Source: JBNGOQ01 sp050589645
GTDB taxonomy: Bacteria; Bacteroidota; Bacteroidia; Flavobacteriales; Flavobacteriaceae
Reading direction: 5' to 3'
Assembly: GCF_050589645.1 (NCBI RefSeq)
Contig: NZ_JBNGOQ010000002.1
Location: forward strand, 310,001 to 374,000
DNA: 64,000 nt
Part shown: positions 9,256 through 16,586 of the stretch, one piece after another
How positions within the stretch are numbered: position 1 is the stretch's first letter
Layout of the letters: each line of letters begins with the position of its first letter
The notes under the pieces: model-generated
Told to the model about the DNA's origin: nothing
The model's database searches: none
What the model saw: the letters and a program-made list of their open reading frames with translations, nothing else
Made by a program: the position numbers and the translations under genes

Positions 9256-9762
9256 CTATCTCTTAGGGGTAAAGGTATATAGTATGCCCAGGGTAACGGT
9301 TGTCCAGGACCGGTCGTCCAGGTCTATCGTGGTATAGGAAAAATTCAGTTCGGTTTTGGCGCCTAAAAGGAATCCGATGAGTGGGCGATAATAAAGGCCT
9401 CCATCGTTTCCATCATTAATGCCCAAGGCTTGCCCCCCGTCAATTCCAAAAGAGAACGAATCCGAAGGCCATATACGCAGGGAAGCGGCCAGAGGTACAA
9501 ATTGGACGTCAGATAGGCCGGTAAGCACCGTCCCGGTCTGAAAGGTCTCGGCAAATCCGTGAATGTATCCTGCGCTCACACCCAGGTCTACCACTTCCCC
9601 CAACGCCCACATATATCCTACATCGGCACCAACTACAACACCTACCTCGTCGTTAAAATCATTAAAGGGCAGACCCCCTTGTATCCCAACCTTGAATCCT
9701 TGTTGGGCGTGCATTCCCAATCCCATTACGGACAGGAAGAATACAAAAAAAATATGTTTCAT
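9256..9762 (-). CDS. Small outer-membrane beta-barrel protein
   Basis: A 168-residue protein with a signal peptide (MKHIFFVFFLSVMGLGMHAQ) followed by alternating aromatic/glycine strands typical of an OmpW/OprF-like eight-stranded barrel, ending GILYTFTPKR. Start set at the Met at 9762 because it begins the signal peptide; the frame is open 33 codons further upstream. Function is not recognisable. The gene lies tail to tail with the LacI gene. A perfect 9-bp inverted repeat sits 9 bp upstream of the start. Confidence 0.75.
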   Translation of the reverse strand: MKHIFFVFFLSVMGLGMHAQQGFKVGIQGGLPFNDFNDEVGVVVGADVGYMWALGEVVDLGVSAGYIHGFAETFQTGTVLTGLSDVQFVPLAASLRIWPSDSFSFGIDGGQALGINDGNDGGLYYRPLIGFLLGAKTELNFSYTTIDLDDRSWTTVTLGILYTFTPKR

Positions 9763-9770
9763 TTGGCTTG

Positions 9771-9794
9771 GTTTTACGTATAGAAACGTAAAAC
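9771..9794. promoter_or_regulatory. Perfect 9-bp inverted repeat upstream of the barrel gene
   Basis: GTTTTACGT at 9771-9779 and ACGTAAAAC at 9786-9794 are exact reverse complements separated by 6 bp (ATAGAA). The centre is ~20 bp from the ATG of the minus-strand barrel gene, so it can act as an operator for a dimeric regulator or as a hairpin in the mRNA leader. There is no T-run that would make it a terminator. A weaker second inverted repeat (GTTTTG/CAAAAC) lies at 9821-9835. Confidence 0.45.
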
Positions 9795-10044
9795 TTGGCA
9801 GTTGCGTGAAACTGACCCCAGTTTTGTTGCAAAACCTACCAAACCTGTTGTAGAAAGGCAAGTTTACATAAAATTAGGCAAGGACGGTCCCACTTTGAAG
9901 CATACGGAGGTCTGTCTTGTGTGCCTGCAGATTAATTGCAAGGGGCACCAGGTTTTTGCCCGTGAATTTCATTACCTTGTAATTCAATAAAAGCAGGGGA
10001 AATGGAACCAAAACAAAAAGAATGGTTCAAATATATGTCCCCAA

Positions 10045-10072
10045 TTTGATCCGCAGCTTCGTTATAGGTTTG
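10045..10072 (+). promoter_or_regulatory. Bacteroidota-type promoter for the YCII/ECF42 pair
   Basis: TTTG (10045-10048) is followed after 16 bp by TAGGTTTG (10065-10072), matching the sigma-ABfr -33/-7 pattern TTTG and TAnnTTTG. It lies 34 bp upstream of the ATG at 10106, giving a plausible short leader. No other promoter-like site was seen in this gap. Confidence 0.5.
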
Positions 10073-10105
10073 AATGTATTTATTAACGTATAAAACAGAT
10101 TTAAA

Positions 10106-10453
10106 ATGAAAGATTTTATGATGATTTTCATCGGGGCCGACTATGAGGAGTTGGGTCTATCACCGGAGGAACTGCAGGGAAGAATGGGCAAATGGTGGGC
10201 CTGGAACAATAAAATGGAAGCCGCCGGAATTCTAAAGGGCGGCAATGCCCTGATACCTACGGCCAAACGTGTTTCCGGACCGGATAGGACCGTCTCGGAC
10301 GGCCCTTTTGTTGAAGGGAAGGAATTAGTGGGGGGCTATTATATAATAACAGCGGAGAACGCGGATGAGGTAGTGAAAGTTGCCGAGGATTATCCAGATT
10401 ATGATTTGGGGGGTACGGTAGAGATTCGTGAGGTTATGGTATTTGATCAATGA
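10106..10453 (+). CDS. YCII/DGPF-domain protein, partner of ECF42 sigma factor
   Basis: A 115-residue protein of the YCII-related (DGPF) family. The signature SDGPFVEGKELVGGYYII around residues 70-88 corresponds to the DGPFAETKE motif, with N-terminal MMIFIGADYEELG. Members are small alpha/beta-barrel dimers whose catalytic role is not settled. It overlaps the sigma-factor start (ATGATGA at 10450), and DGPF proteins encoded next to ECF42 sigma factors are the known hallmark of that system, where they are usually regulon members. Confidence 0.9.
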   Translation: MKDFMMIFIGADYEELGLSPEELQGRMGKWWAWNNKMEAAGILKGGNALIPTAKRVSGPDRTVSDGPFVEGKELVGGYYIITAENADEVVKVAEDYPDYDLGGTVEIREVMVFDQ

Positions 10454-11700
10454 TGAACCCAAAAGTCGTAGACCATCTTTTCAGACATCACTATGGGAAG
10501 ATGGTCTCTATTTTAACCCGTATTTTTGGCCTTTCCAACCTGGAGATTATTGAAGATGCCATTCAGGATACCTTTGCACAGGCCATCCTTAAATGGAGGA
10601 ACCAATTTCCCGAAAATCCCGAGGCCTGGCTTACCCAGGCGGCCAAAAACAGGGCCATTGATCTTTTGCGCCAAAGCAAAGCGACACAAAAAAGGATCGA
10701 ACGGGTGGCAAGCGGTCCTGCTGTGAGCCAACTCAACGAAATGTTTTTGGACCATGAAATAGAGGACAGTCAACTTAGAATGATCTTTGTGGCCTGCCAT
10801 CCAAACCTCGATTCCAAGGAACAAATCGCCTTTGCGCTAAAAACAATATCTGGATTCAGTACCCGGGAGATCGCTTCGGCCTTGCTCATCAATGAGGATA
10901 CGGTTAGCAAACGACTGAGCAGGGCGAGAAAAAAAATTGTCAAGAAATCCATTAGCTTTAACTTTCCCGATGCCCACGAACTACCCAAACGTATGGCTAG
11001 GGTAATGGAGGTCATTTACCTGACCTTTAACGAGGGTTTTCACTCCAACAATAAAAAGATTCTGGTACGACAGGATTTGTGCGGCGAGGCCATTAGACTC
11101 TGCAAATTGATGCTAAAAAAAGAAAAGCTTAGATCGGGAGAACTGTATGCGCTGTTCGCCCTAATGTGTTTCCATGCGGCGCGTTTGGAGAGCAAAATAA
11201 GCGCGAACAACGAAATTATCGACCTACGTCATCAGGACAGGAGCAAATGGCTATTTCCACTCATTGTACTGGGTAATGATGCCATGAACAAAGCCATAGA
11301 AACAGAGGAGTTTTCACCCTACCATTTTGAGGCTGCCATTGCGGCGGAACACGTTAGATCTCCCTCCTTTGAGAAGACCAATTGGCACAAGATTCTTACC
11401 TACTATCAACGATTGAACGAATTGCAGTTTTCGGAAGGCTCATTGGTAAACATGGCCATGGTACAGCTTCAGCTAGGCGAATATGAAGCGGCCCGTGCCA
11501 ATCTGGAACGTGTTCGCATCAAAGAACTGGGACAAAGGGCCTATCTCTATTACGGATGTTTTGCCGAGTACTACACCAAAGTGAAAAACATACCAGAGGC
11601 CGTATCCTATTTGGATAAGACAATCCTTAGGGTCACCAATGAACTGGAAAAAGAACACCTACTCAAAAAAAGAGACCACCTGAGCGCGCTCATCAAGTGA
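10450..11700 (+). CDS. ECF42-type RNA polymerase sigma factor with C-terminal TPR-like extension
   Basis: A 416-residue sigma-70 family protein. Region 2 (LIFRHHYGKMV... through AWLTQAAKNRAIDLLR, residues ~5-75) and region 4 (SGFSTREIASALLINEDTVSKRLSRAR, ~135-160) are followed by ~240 residues containing YLTFNEGF and helical TPR-like repeats. ECF42 factors have no obvious anti-sigma factor and are thought to be controlled by this extension; none is visible nearby. The first codon overlaps the DGPF gene stop, so expression is coupled. It ends 24 bp before the convergent phospholipase-like gene. Confidence 0.9.
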   Translation: MMNPKVVDHLFRHHYGKMVSILTRIFGLSNLEIIEDAIQDTFAQAILKWRNQFPENPEAWLTQAAKNRAIDLLRQSKATQKRIERVASGPAVSQLNEMFLDHEIEDSQLRMIFVACHPNLDSKEQIAFALKTISGFSTREIASALLINEDTVSKRLSRARKKIVKKSISFNFPDAHELPKRMARVMEVIYLTFNEGFHSNNKKILVRQDLCGEAIRLCKLMLKKEKLRSGELYALFALMCFHAARLESKISANNEIIDLRHQDRSKWLFPLIVLGNDAMNKAIETEEFSPYHFEAAIAAEHVRSPSFEKTNWHKILTYYQRLNELQFSEGSLVNMAMVQLQLGEYEAARANLERVRIKELGQRAYLYYGCFAEYYTKVKNIPEAVSYLDKTILRVTNELEKEHLLKKRDHLSALIK

Positions 11701-11723
11701 CGAGGGAAGGGCATAAGAGCTAT

Positions 11724-12581
11724 CTATCGCACACATTCCCCACTCAGTTCCCGTTTCCACATGGTAGCATCGCAATAGAAGTTCACATGACGATTTGGGT
11801 CGTTGCCAGGAACCATCAAAGCCGTGGGCTTTCCGTCCCAGGGCCCCGCTAAAGTCCATCTGCAACGACATCCCTGGGAACACCTTTCTGTATAATCTAT
11901 GGTACCAATGCGTTCTGCTTCTGCCTCCAAATCCGCCTTGCCGCTATTGGAAACAAAATTTAACAGCACCTGGCTTGGTCTTCGGCCTACGGTTTGGAAA
12001 TTTCTTAAGTTGGTGACCCGATATTCGATACCCCGACAATTTCCGGAGCATGGTGGTGGTTCAGGGGTAGGGGTGGTTCCGGTTTCATCGTCATCGCCTC
12101 CCCAGTCGAACGTAAACCAACCGAATAGAACTACAAGGACGCCAAAGACCTCGGCAATGATGTCCAAACCTGCATTTTTAAGGCAGATATAAAGTTCCAG
12201 ATCGCATTTTAACCGGTCTAAATGACCTCCTCCCGCATTGTAGCAGCGGTCATGGGCAAAACAGCATTCGTCCCAGGGTCCGGAGGGGAGGGGAGGTAAC
12301 CAAGAAGGACCGCAACCATTCACTTCTTGCTTGCGCATATCTGCCGAACAGGCAATCGTATAGACGATCGGCATTCGGTATATGCCATTTTTCCCGCTCA
12401 AGGTCTTATCCAGGGTTTGGAAGGATTTTAATCTTTTATCGGGATCTATACGGTGATCTACCAGGGCATTGATCGCTGCAAAGGTGTCTTTGACCACTTT
12501 ATTCGGGAACCCCCGTTCTAAAAACTGTTCAGGGGTAAGATCGCTAAGGTGATAGACGGCATTTGGAAAATTATTTCTCAT
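11724..12581 (-). CDS. Phospholipase A2-like protein with transmembrane segment
   Basis: A 285-residue protein with a recognisable secretory-PLA2 catalytic core: CGPSW near residue 90, DECCFAHDRC at 104-113 (His110 and Asp111, matching the CCxxHxxC signature) and KCDLELYIC at 125-133, where Asp127 aligns with the second catalytic Asp of the family. The ~90 residues before it match nothing known to me. A hydrophobic helix (about 139-158) follows, then a Pro/acidic linker and a Cys-containing C-terminal domain of unknown type. No signal peptide is present. Start set at ATG 12581; the frame also opens at a TTG at 12599. It likely hydrolyses glycerophospholipids; a secreted, toxin-like or membrane-remodelling role is possible. 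Confidence 0.7.
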   Translation of the reverse strand: MRNNFPNAVYHLSDLTPEQFLERGFPNKVVKDTFAAINALVDHRIDPDKRLKSFQTLDKTLSGKNGIYRMPIVYTIACSADMRKQEVNGCGPSWLPPLPSGPWDECCFAHDRCYNAGGGHLDRLKCDLELYICLKNAGLDIIAEVFGVLVVLFGWFTFDWGGDDDETGTTPTPEPPPCSGNCRGIEYRVTNLRNFQTVGRRPSQVLLNFVSNSGKADLEAEAERIGTIDYTERCSQGCRCRWTLAGPWDGKPTALMVPGNDPNRHVNFYCDATMWKRELSGECVR

Positions 12582-12603
12582 AATGGTATGTATTAACAAA
12601 AAA

Positions 12604-12643
12604 CCCCCTCTTGATGGGCTAACGAATTAGCCAGCAAGGGGGG
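12604..12643 (-). terminator. Terminator-like hairpin in the leader of the PLA2-like gene
   Basis: Read on the minus strand, a CCCCC...GGGGG outer stem encloses GGCTAA-TTCG-TTAGCC and is followed directly by TTTTTTG, the form of an intrinsic terminator. It ends ~22 bp before the ATG at 12581 and points towards that gene. It either stops transcription from upstream or acts as a transcription attenuator in the leader. The stem has a few unpaired bases between its inner and outer parts. Confidence 0.6.
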
Positions 12644-12882
12644 AATTGAACTTATAAGATACAATTTTCTTTTTTTAATGCCTTAAAAACGGGAGGTTTT
12701 ATGAAGATGGATCGAAGGTTATTGGAGTATGGGGATATTCAAAAAGTAGGCTGGAAAACAGAAACAAAAACCTTAATTTTTCTATGGTTTTTCTGTAATG
12801 GGTATTCGGGATTCCTGGCTATCTTACCCCCGACTAAGAAAAGTTCCCCCATTATTTTTACCACAATCCTGCGCGAACTGCC
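12644..12882. other. Gene-free stretch upstream of a strong terminator
   Basis: No convincing protein gene was found here. A 62-codon frame at 12701-12889 has no recognisable features. Because a strong plus-strand terminator follows at 12918-12945, a short non-coding transcript is possible, but no known RNA family was recognised. Confidence 0.3.
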
Positions 12883-13656
12883 TTGCTAGGGAAGACGGTT
12901 TACAAAGGAATAAAGAAATCCCCGGAAAACTCCGGGGATTTATTGTATAAAGAGGCCTTAGAAATTAAAACCAATGCCTTTTTTCAGGTGACCACCATTG
13001 ACGGCGATATGTGCCGTAGACTTATGGAATTTGACAAAAACCTGGAGGTAAGAGGATTACAGCATAGAGCGAACAGCGAGGCGCTGCTCCGGGAAATGGT
13101 GCCTGCAACCTACTTGGAACCTTTGCGCAAGCTGGTGGATGTTTTGAATGAGGACAGGTTTTTCAATAGGATGACCCTATACGATCCACAGCTATATACC
13201 ACCACCCCCTTGAACAGAATCGTGGATGCCGCTCCACCCGAAAGTTATGTGAGCTATCGTTTCAACAGGGACGTTGACCTTTTCCTGGAAGCAGCGGACC
13301 CCGATGCAAAGAAACGGATCAAGGCACAGTTGGAAGGTTGGTCGGCAAATCATGACCGCTTAATGCCACTATTTGGCACCGTGGACGATTTTATAGAAGA
13401 TGATAACATCACTGTTTCCATATCTGCCTATTCGGAGAAAATGGAACTGCTGCGGGAAATTGAGCCCCACTCCATAAACTTGTCCACCCTTTCCAAGCAT
13501 GCGCTACAAGCATTGAATGGCAATCCAAAAGGTGGGGGACAACAGCAACTCGATACGCTTTTAATCAGGGCAAGGAAGGCCCATGGAGCAACGCTTCTTT
13601 CCATTGCGGACGGACTCTCTAAACTGATCAAGGACAAGCAGGGAAATTTGGAATAG
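12883..13656 (+). pseudogene. C-terminal fragment of a GH20 beta-N-acetylhexosaminidase-like enzyme
   Basis: This 257-codon frame resembles only the tail of large GH20 chitobiases: TTPLNRIVDAAPPESYVSYRF (around residues 107-127), a helix with KKRIKAQLEGWSANHDRLMPLF, and a final helical region (INLSTLSKHALQALNG). The catalytic TIM barrel is absent, there is no signal peptide, and the first ~20 codons match nothing and run through an intrinsic terminator hairpin, so the frame's TTG start at 12883 is doubtful; translation, if any, would start at Met 13009. The most likely reading is a truncated remnant, although the frame is undamaged over its length. It ends 2 bp from the convergent LytTR gene. 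Confidence 0.5.
12918..12945 (+). terminator. Intrinsic terminator
   Basis: A perfect 9-bp stem, ATCCCCGGA (12918-12926) and TCCGGGGAT (12931-12939), with an AAAC loop and a following TTATTG. The stem is GC-rich and nearly symmetric with A-rich 5' and T-rich 3' flanks, so it could work in both directions. It lies inside the extended frame of the GH20 remnant, which argues against that frame's early start. Confidence 0.7.
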
Positions 13657-13658
13657 GG

Positions 13659-14393
13659 TTACCAGGATACCGGCTTATAGGATTGCCCTATTTTGAGCCT
13701 TTTCCCCGAGTTGAGCACGAGGTACGCGTCTCGTTGTTGTTTTTCTTTTGAATGGATATGTTCCTTGTTTACCAGGTATTTTCTATGGATCCGTATAAAA
13801 TCGGGGGACAATTGTTTGGCTATCGCTCCCATGCTGTACCTCTTAATAAAGGTGTCCGTTTCCGTATGAAATTTTAGATAGTGGTCATCGGCCTCCACCC
13901 AAAGCACCGATACTAGGGGAAGGGTAACCGTCTTTCGGCCCTTGGAGACCAGAATCGTCCGTTTTTTTTCCTTGGTGTTATGGACATATATCGCGGCTGC
14001 GATGATTAAAAGCAGATGATAGAGCGCCTCACGACCAAAATAATAACGGGCGTATTCCTGATCTATGAAATGATCAAAGTAGCCAAAACTGTGCAGCACC
14101 ACATTGGATAGAAGATAGAAAACGAACAAAATGACCGGGACGGAACACACGATCAAAACCCAATATATTTTAGGATATCTTTTTTGGATGATCTTTTGAA
14201 TGCGTAAGCCAAGCATCAAAAAAGGAACAAACAAGAGCACGGAAACACAAAGGTAACCAATGGAAACCCAGATACTATAGCTCGAATGGTCGCTATAGCG
14301 AATTACGTTCTGCACCAAGGTGATAACAAATATTGCAACCAATGCAATGGTGGCTAGGTAATAGAACCGCTTTTCACTTCCGATCTTCCACAT
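13659..14393 (-). CDS. Membrane-bound LytTR transcriptional regulator
   Basis: A 244-residue protein with an N-terminal membrane domain of four hydrophobic segments (about residues 10-28, 42-62, 76-97, 122-138) and a C-terminal LytTR DNA-binding domain (about 145-240; LPLVSVLWVEADDHYLKFHT, then FIRIHRKYLVNKEHI). There is no receiver domain, so it is likely a one-component, membrane-anchored regulator responding to an envelope or small-molecule signal. Same architecture as the gene at 48495-49250. It is convergent with the GH20 fragment. Confidence 0.88.
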   Translation of the reverse strand: MWKIGSEKRFYYLATIALVAIFVITLVQNVIRYSDHSSYSIWVSIGYLCVSVLLFVPFLMLGLRIQKIIQKRYPKIYWVLIVCSVPVILFVFYLLSNVVLHSFGYFDHFIDQEYARYYFGREALYHLLLIIAAAIYVHNTKEKKRTILVSKGRKTVTLPLVSVLWVEADDHYLKFHTETDTFIKRYSMGAIAKQLSPDFIRIHRKYLVNKEHIHSKEKQQRDAYLVLNSGKRLKIGQSYKPVSW

Positions 14394-14510
14394 GGTTTAT
14401 GATATTTCAACGCATTTGGTATCAGACCCAGAATGGACCTTCCAACAAATATAGGCAGCGAACGGCAAAATTTCTTGGCTTGGGCGAAAAATGATAGCGG
14501 CCCTTTGAAT

Positions 14511-15020
14511 TTATCCAAAGATTCCCTTGAACATTTTTTCTGTAAGTCCTTTAGAACGCAACCAATCCGCCAGTTTGGCTCGTCCGCCCACTTCGGCATG
14601 GTGCAAAAGCGTGAACCCGTGTGGTCCTGGAGCATTGAGTAAATGAGGGTGATCGGTGGTGATTTTTCGGATAAAATCATCATATCCAAGGAAGGTGTAA
14701 TTAAAGATATCCAAACGGGCACCCTTGGCCAATAAAAGCTCCGCAATGTCTCTTCTACCCATGTGACAAGCACCTCCCATAGCGGTCTCAAAATCCCCTT
14801 TTTTGAACTGGCTGGTGCAGTTGAGCAGTAACGGATGGGACTCAATGATTTTTTTGGTTTCCTCGAGACTTTTGTGGGCAGCGAAGACAAATTCAAGTAT
14901 TGCCTCGGTACTGTAAAGGTTGTCCTGGGGTTGCATTTGGTTCGCAGTGACCAGGTATGGGGCACTAAGGGCCATACCCCCCAACAACGCACTTTTTTTA
15001 ATAAAGTTCTTTCTATCCAT
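14511..15020 (-). CDS. Tat-exported ankyrin-repeat protein
   Basis: A 169-residue protein with an N-terminal MDRKNFIKKSALLGGMALSA, which resembles Bacteroidota Tat-type leader peptides, followed by three to four ankyrin-like helical pairs: FETAMGGACHMGRRDIAELL, GARLDIFNY, and FTLLHHAEVGGRAKLADWL. Periplasmic location is inferred. Start set at 15020 because it begins the leader; the upstream in-frame Met at 15131 would bury it. Ankyrin repeats mediate protein binding; no partner is suggested by the neighbours. Confidence 0.75.
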   Translation of the reverse strand: MDRKNFIKKSALLGGMALSAPYLVTANQMQPQDNLYSTEAILEFVFAAHKSLEETKKIIESHPLLLNCTSQFKKGDFETAMGGACHMGRRDIAELLLAKGARLDIFNYTFLGYDDFIRKITTDHPHLLNAPGPHGFTLLHHAEVGGRAKLADWLRSKGLTEKMFKGIFG

Positions 15021-15217
15021 AGGAGCAACGGTTTTAGGTGACCATAAATCACTTGGTATTTTCGCGTAAATCAAAGGAAAGGGCTGCTTTTGTCGCAAAG
15101 TTGTTTTTGGCCGACGTGAAATTACCGTCATAAAAGAAAGAAATTCCTTGATCGAGCTAGGCGAAGCTTGTTCCTTTTAAACTAACCCACGTTGGTATTG
15201 CGCTAATGTAATCCTCC

Positions 15218-16420
15218 TTAGTCCTCCGATTCCCTCAGGTTGGGCAATAGCACGGCCACTACACCCAAAAGAGGTAAGAAAGCACAAAGCTGAAACACAT
15301 ATTCAATTCCGGTTTGGTCGGCCAGATTTCCCAGCAGGGCAGAGCCCACACCTCCGAGACCAAAAGCCAGACCAAAAAATAGGCCAGAGACCATACCCAC
15401 CCTGTTCGGTAGCAATTCCTGCGCGAATACCAGAATGGCGGAAAAGGCCGAGGCGATAATAATTCCGATACAGATAGACAGTACCAAGACCCAAAACAGA
15501 CCTACATAGGGCAGTAGTAGTGTAAATGGAGCGGCTCCGAGAATGGAGCCCCAAATAATTTTCTTCCGGCCATATCGATCCCCCAAAGGCCCTCCAAAAT
15601 ACGTACCTATCGCAACGGCCCCCAAAAAGGTAAACAGGTATAATTGGGACTGTTGTATGGAAACCTGGAACTTTTCAATGAGGTAGAAGGTAAAATAGTT
15701 GGTCATACTGGCCATATAGAAATACTTGGAGAAGATAAGTACGATCAATACGGCGATGGAGAGCCTAATACGACCTTTGGTAATCTGGTTTGGTTTAGTG
15801 GACAATTGCTGACGAGGCGTTAGGTTTTTTTTGGTCAAATAGGTACTGTACCATTTACCTACCTTGTATAAGGCCACAATACCGAAGAACGAACCTACAA
15901 CAAACCAGAGGACATTCCCCTGTCCATAAGGAATAACCAGCGCGGCCACTAGTAGAGGCCCTACGGCACTGCCGGAGTTTCCCCCGATCTGAAAGATCGA
16001 CTGTGCAAGCCCCCTTTTGCCTCCGGAAGCCAGGTTGGCCACCCGTGAGGATTCTGGATGAAAAATAGCGGAGCCCAATCCAATGAGGGAAACAGCAACT
16101 AGAATCCATACAAAGGTATTGGCACGCGAAAGGGCGGCAATACCTACCAGGGTGCACAATGCCCCACCGATCAGGGCAAGAGGTTTTGGTTTCCTATCCG
16201 TAATGCTGCCCACCAAAGGTTGGAACAGAGAAGCCGTAAGTTGGTAACTGAGCGCTATTAGTCCTACCTGGGTAAAGCTCAGGGCATAATTGTTTTTTAG
16301 TAGGGGATAAATGGCCGGGATTACGGATTGCAGGGCATCATTTACGAAATGGGCAAAGCTCAACATATACAGTACGGTGTATGCCGGTCCATGGTTTTTG
16401 GAAGTGTGCAGTTGTGCCAT
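15218..16420 (-). CDS. MFS transporter of the fosmidomycin-resistance (Fsr) type
   Basis: A 400-residue inner-membrane transporter with 12 predicted helices. The N-terminal YTVLYMLSFAHFVNDALQSV, IYPLLKNNYALSFTQVGLI, and GLGSAIFHPESSRVANLASG segments are characteristic of Fsr-like exporters, and the two halves are joined by a short basic loop (STYLTKKNLTPRQQ). Substrates of the family include fosmidomycin and other small organic molecules; the physiological substrate is unknown. It is divergent from an AraC regulator gene 166 bp away, which probably controls it. Confidence 0.88.
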   Translation of the reverse strand: MAQLHTSKNHGPAYTVLYMLSFAHFVNDALQSVIPAIYPLLKNNYALSFTQVGLIALSYQLTASLFQPLVGSITDRKPKPLALIGGALCTLVGIAALSRANTFVWILVAVSLIGLGSAIFHPESSRVANLASGGKRGLAQSIFQIGGNSGSAVGPLLVAALVIPYGQGNVLWFVVGSFFGIVALYKVGKWYSTYLTKKNLTPRQQLSTKPNQITKGRIRLSIAVLIVLIFSKYFYMASMTNYFTFYLIEKFQVSIQQSQLYLFTFLGAVAIGTYFGGPLGDRYGRKKIIWGSILGAAPFTLLLPYVGLFWVLVLSICIGIIIASAFSAILVFAQELLPNRVGMVSGLFFGLAFGLGGVGSALLGNLADQTGIEYVFQLCAFLPLLGVVAVLLPNLRESED

Positions 16421-16586
16421 TTTAAATCAAAACATCAAATGTAAACAGCCAGTATAACTTATTGTAGCACGAAACGCGCTAGTTTTTGTGTAAATCGATC
16501 ATTTTTTATCCTTCCGTCCTCCAATATTTTATATCTTCATTCAGCATGGGGCAAGCCGTTGAGCAGGCTTCATCCACATAAATCAC

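Noticed and set aside
9802..9990. 62-codon plus-strand frame between the barrel gene and the YCII gene
   Set aside because: No domain, no ribosome site, composition unlike neighbouring proteins; overlaps the regulatory region of the barrel gene.
12701..12889. 62-codon frame upstream of the GH20 fragment
   Set aside because: No recognisable motif and an odd composition; more likely non-coding DNA or an RNA gene.
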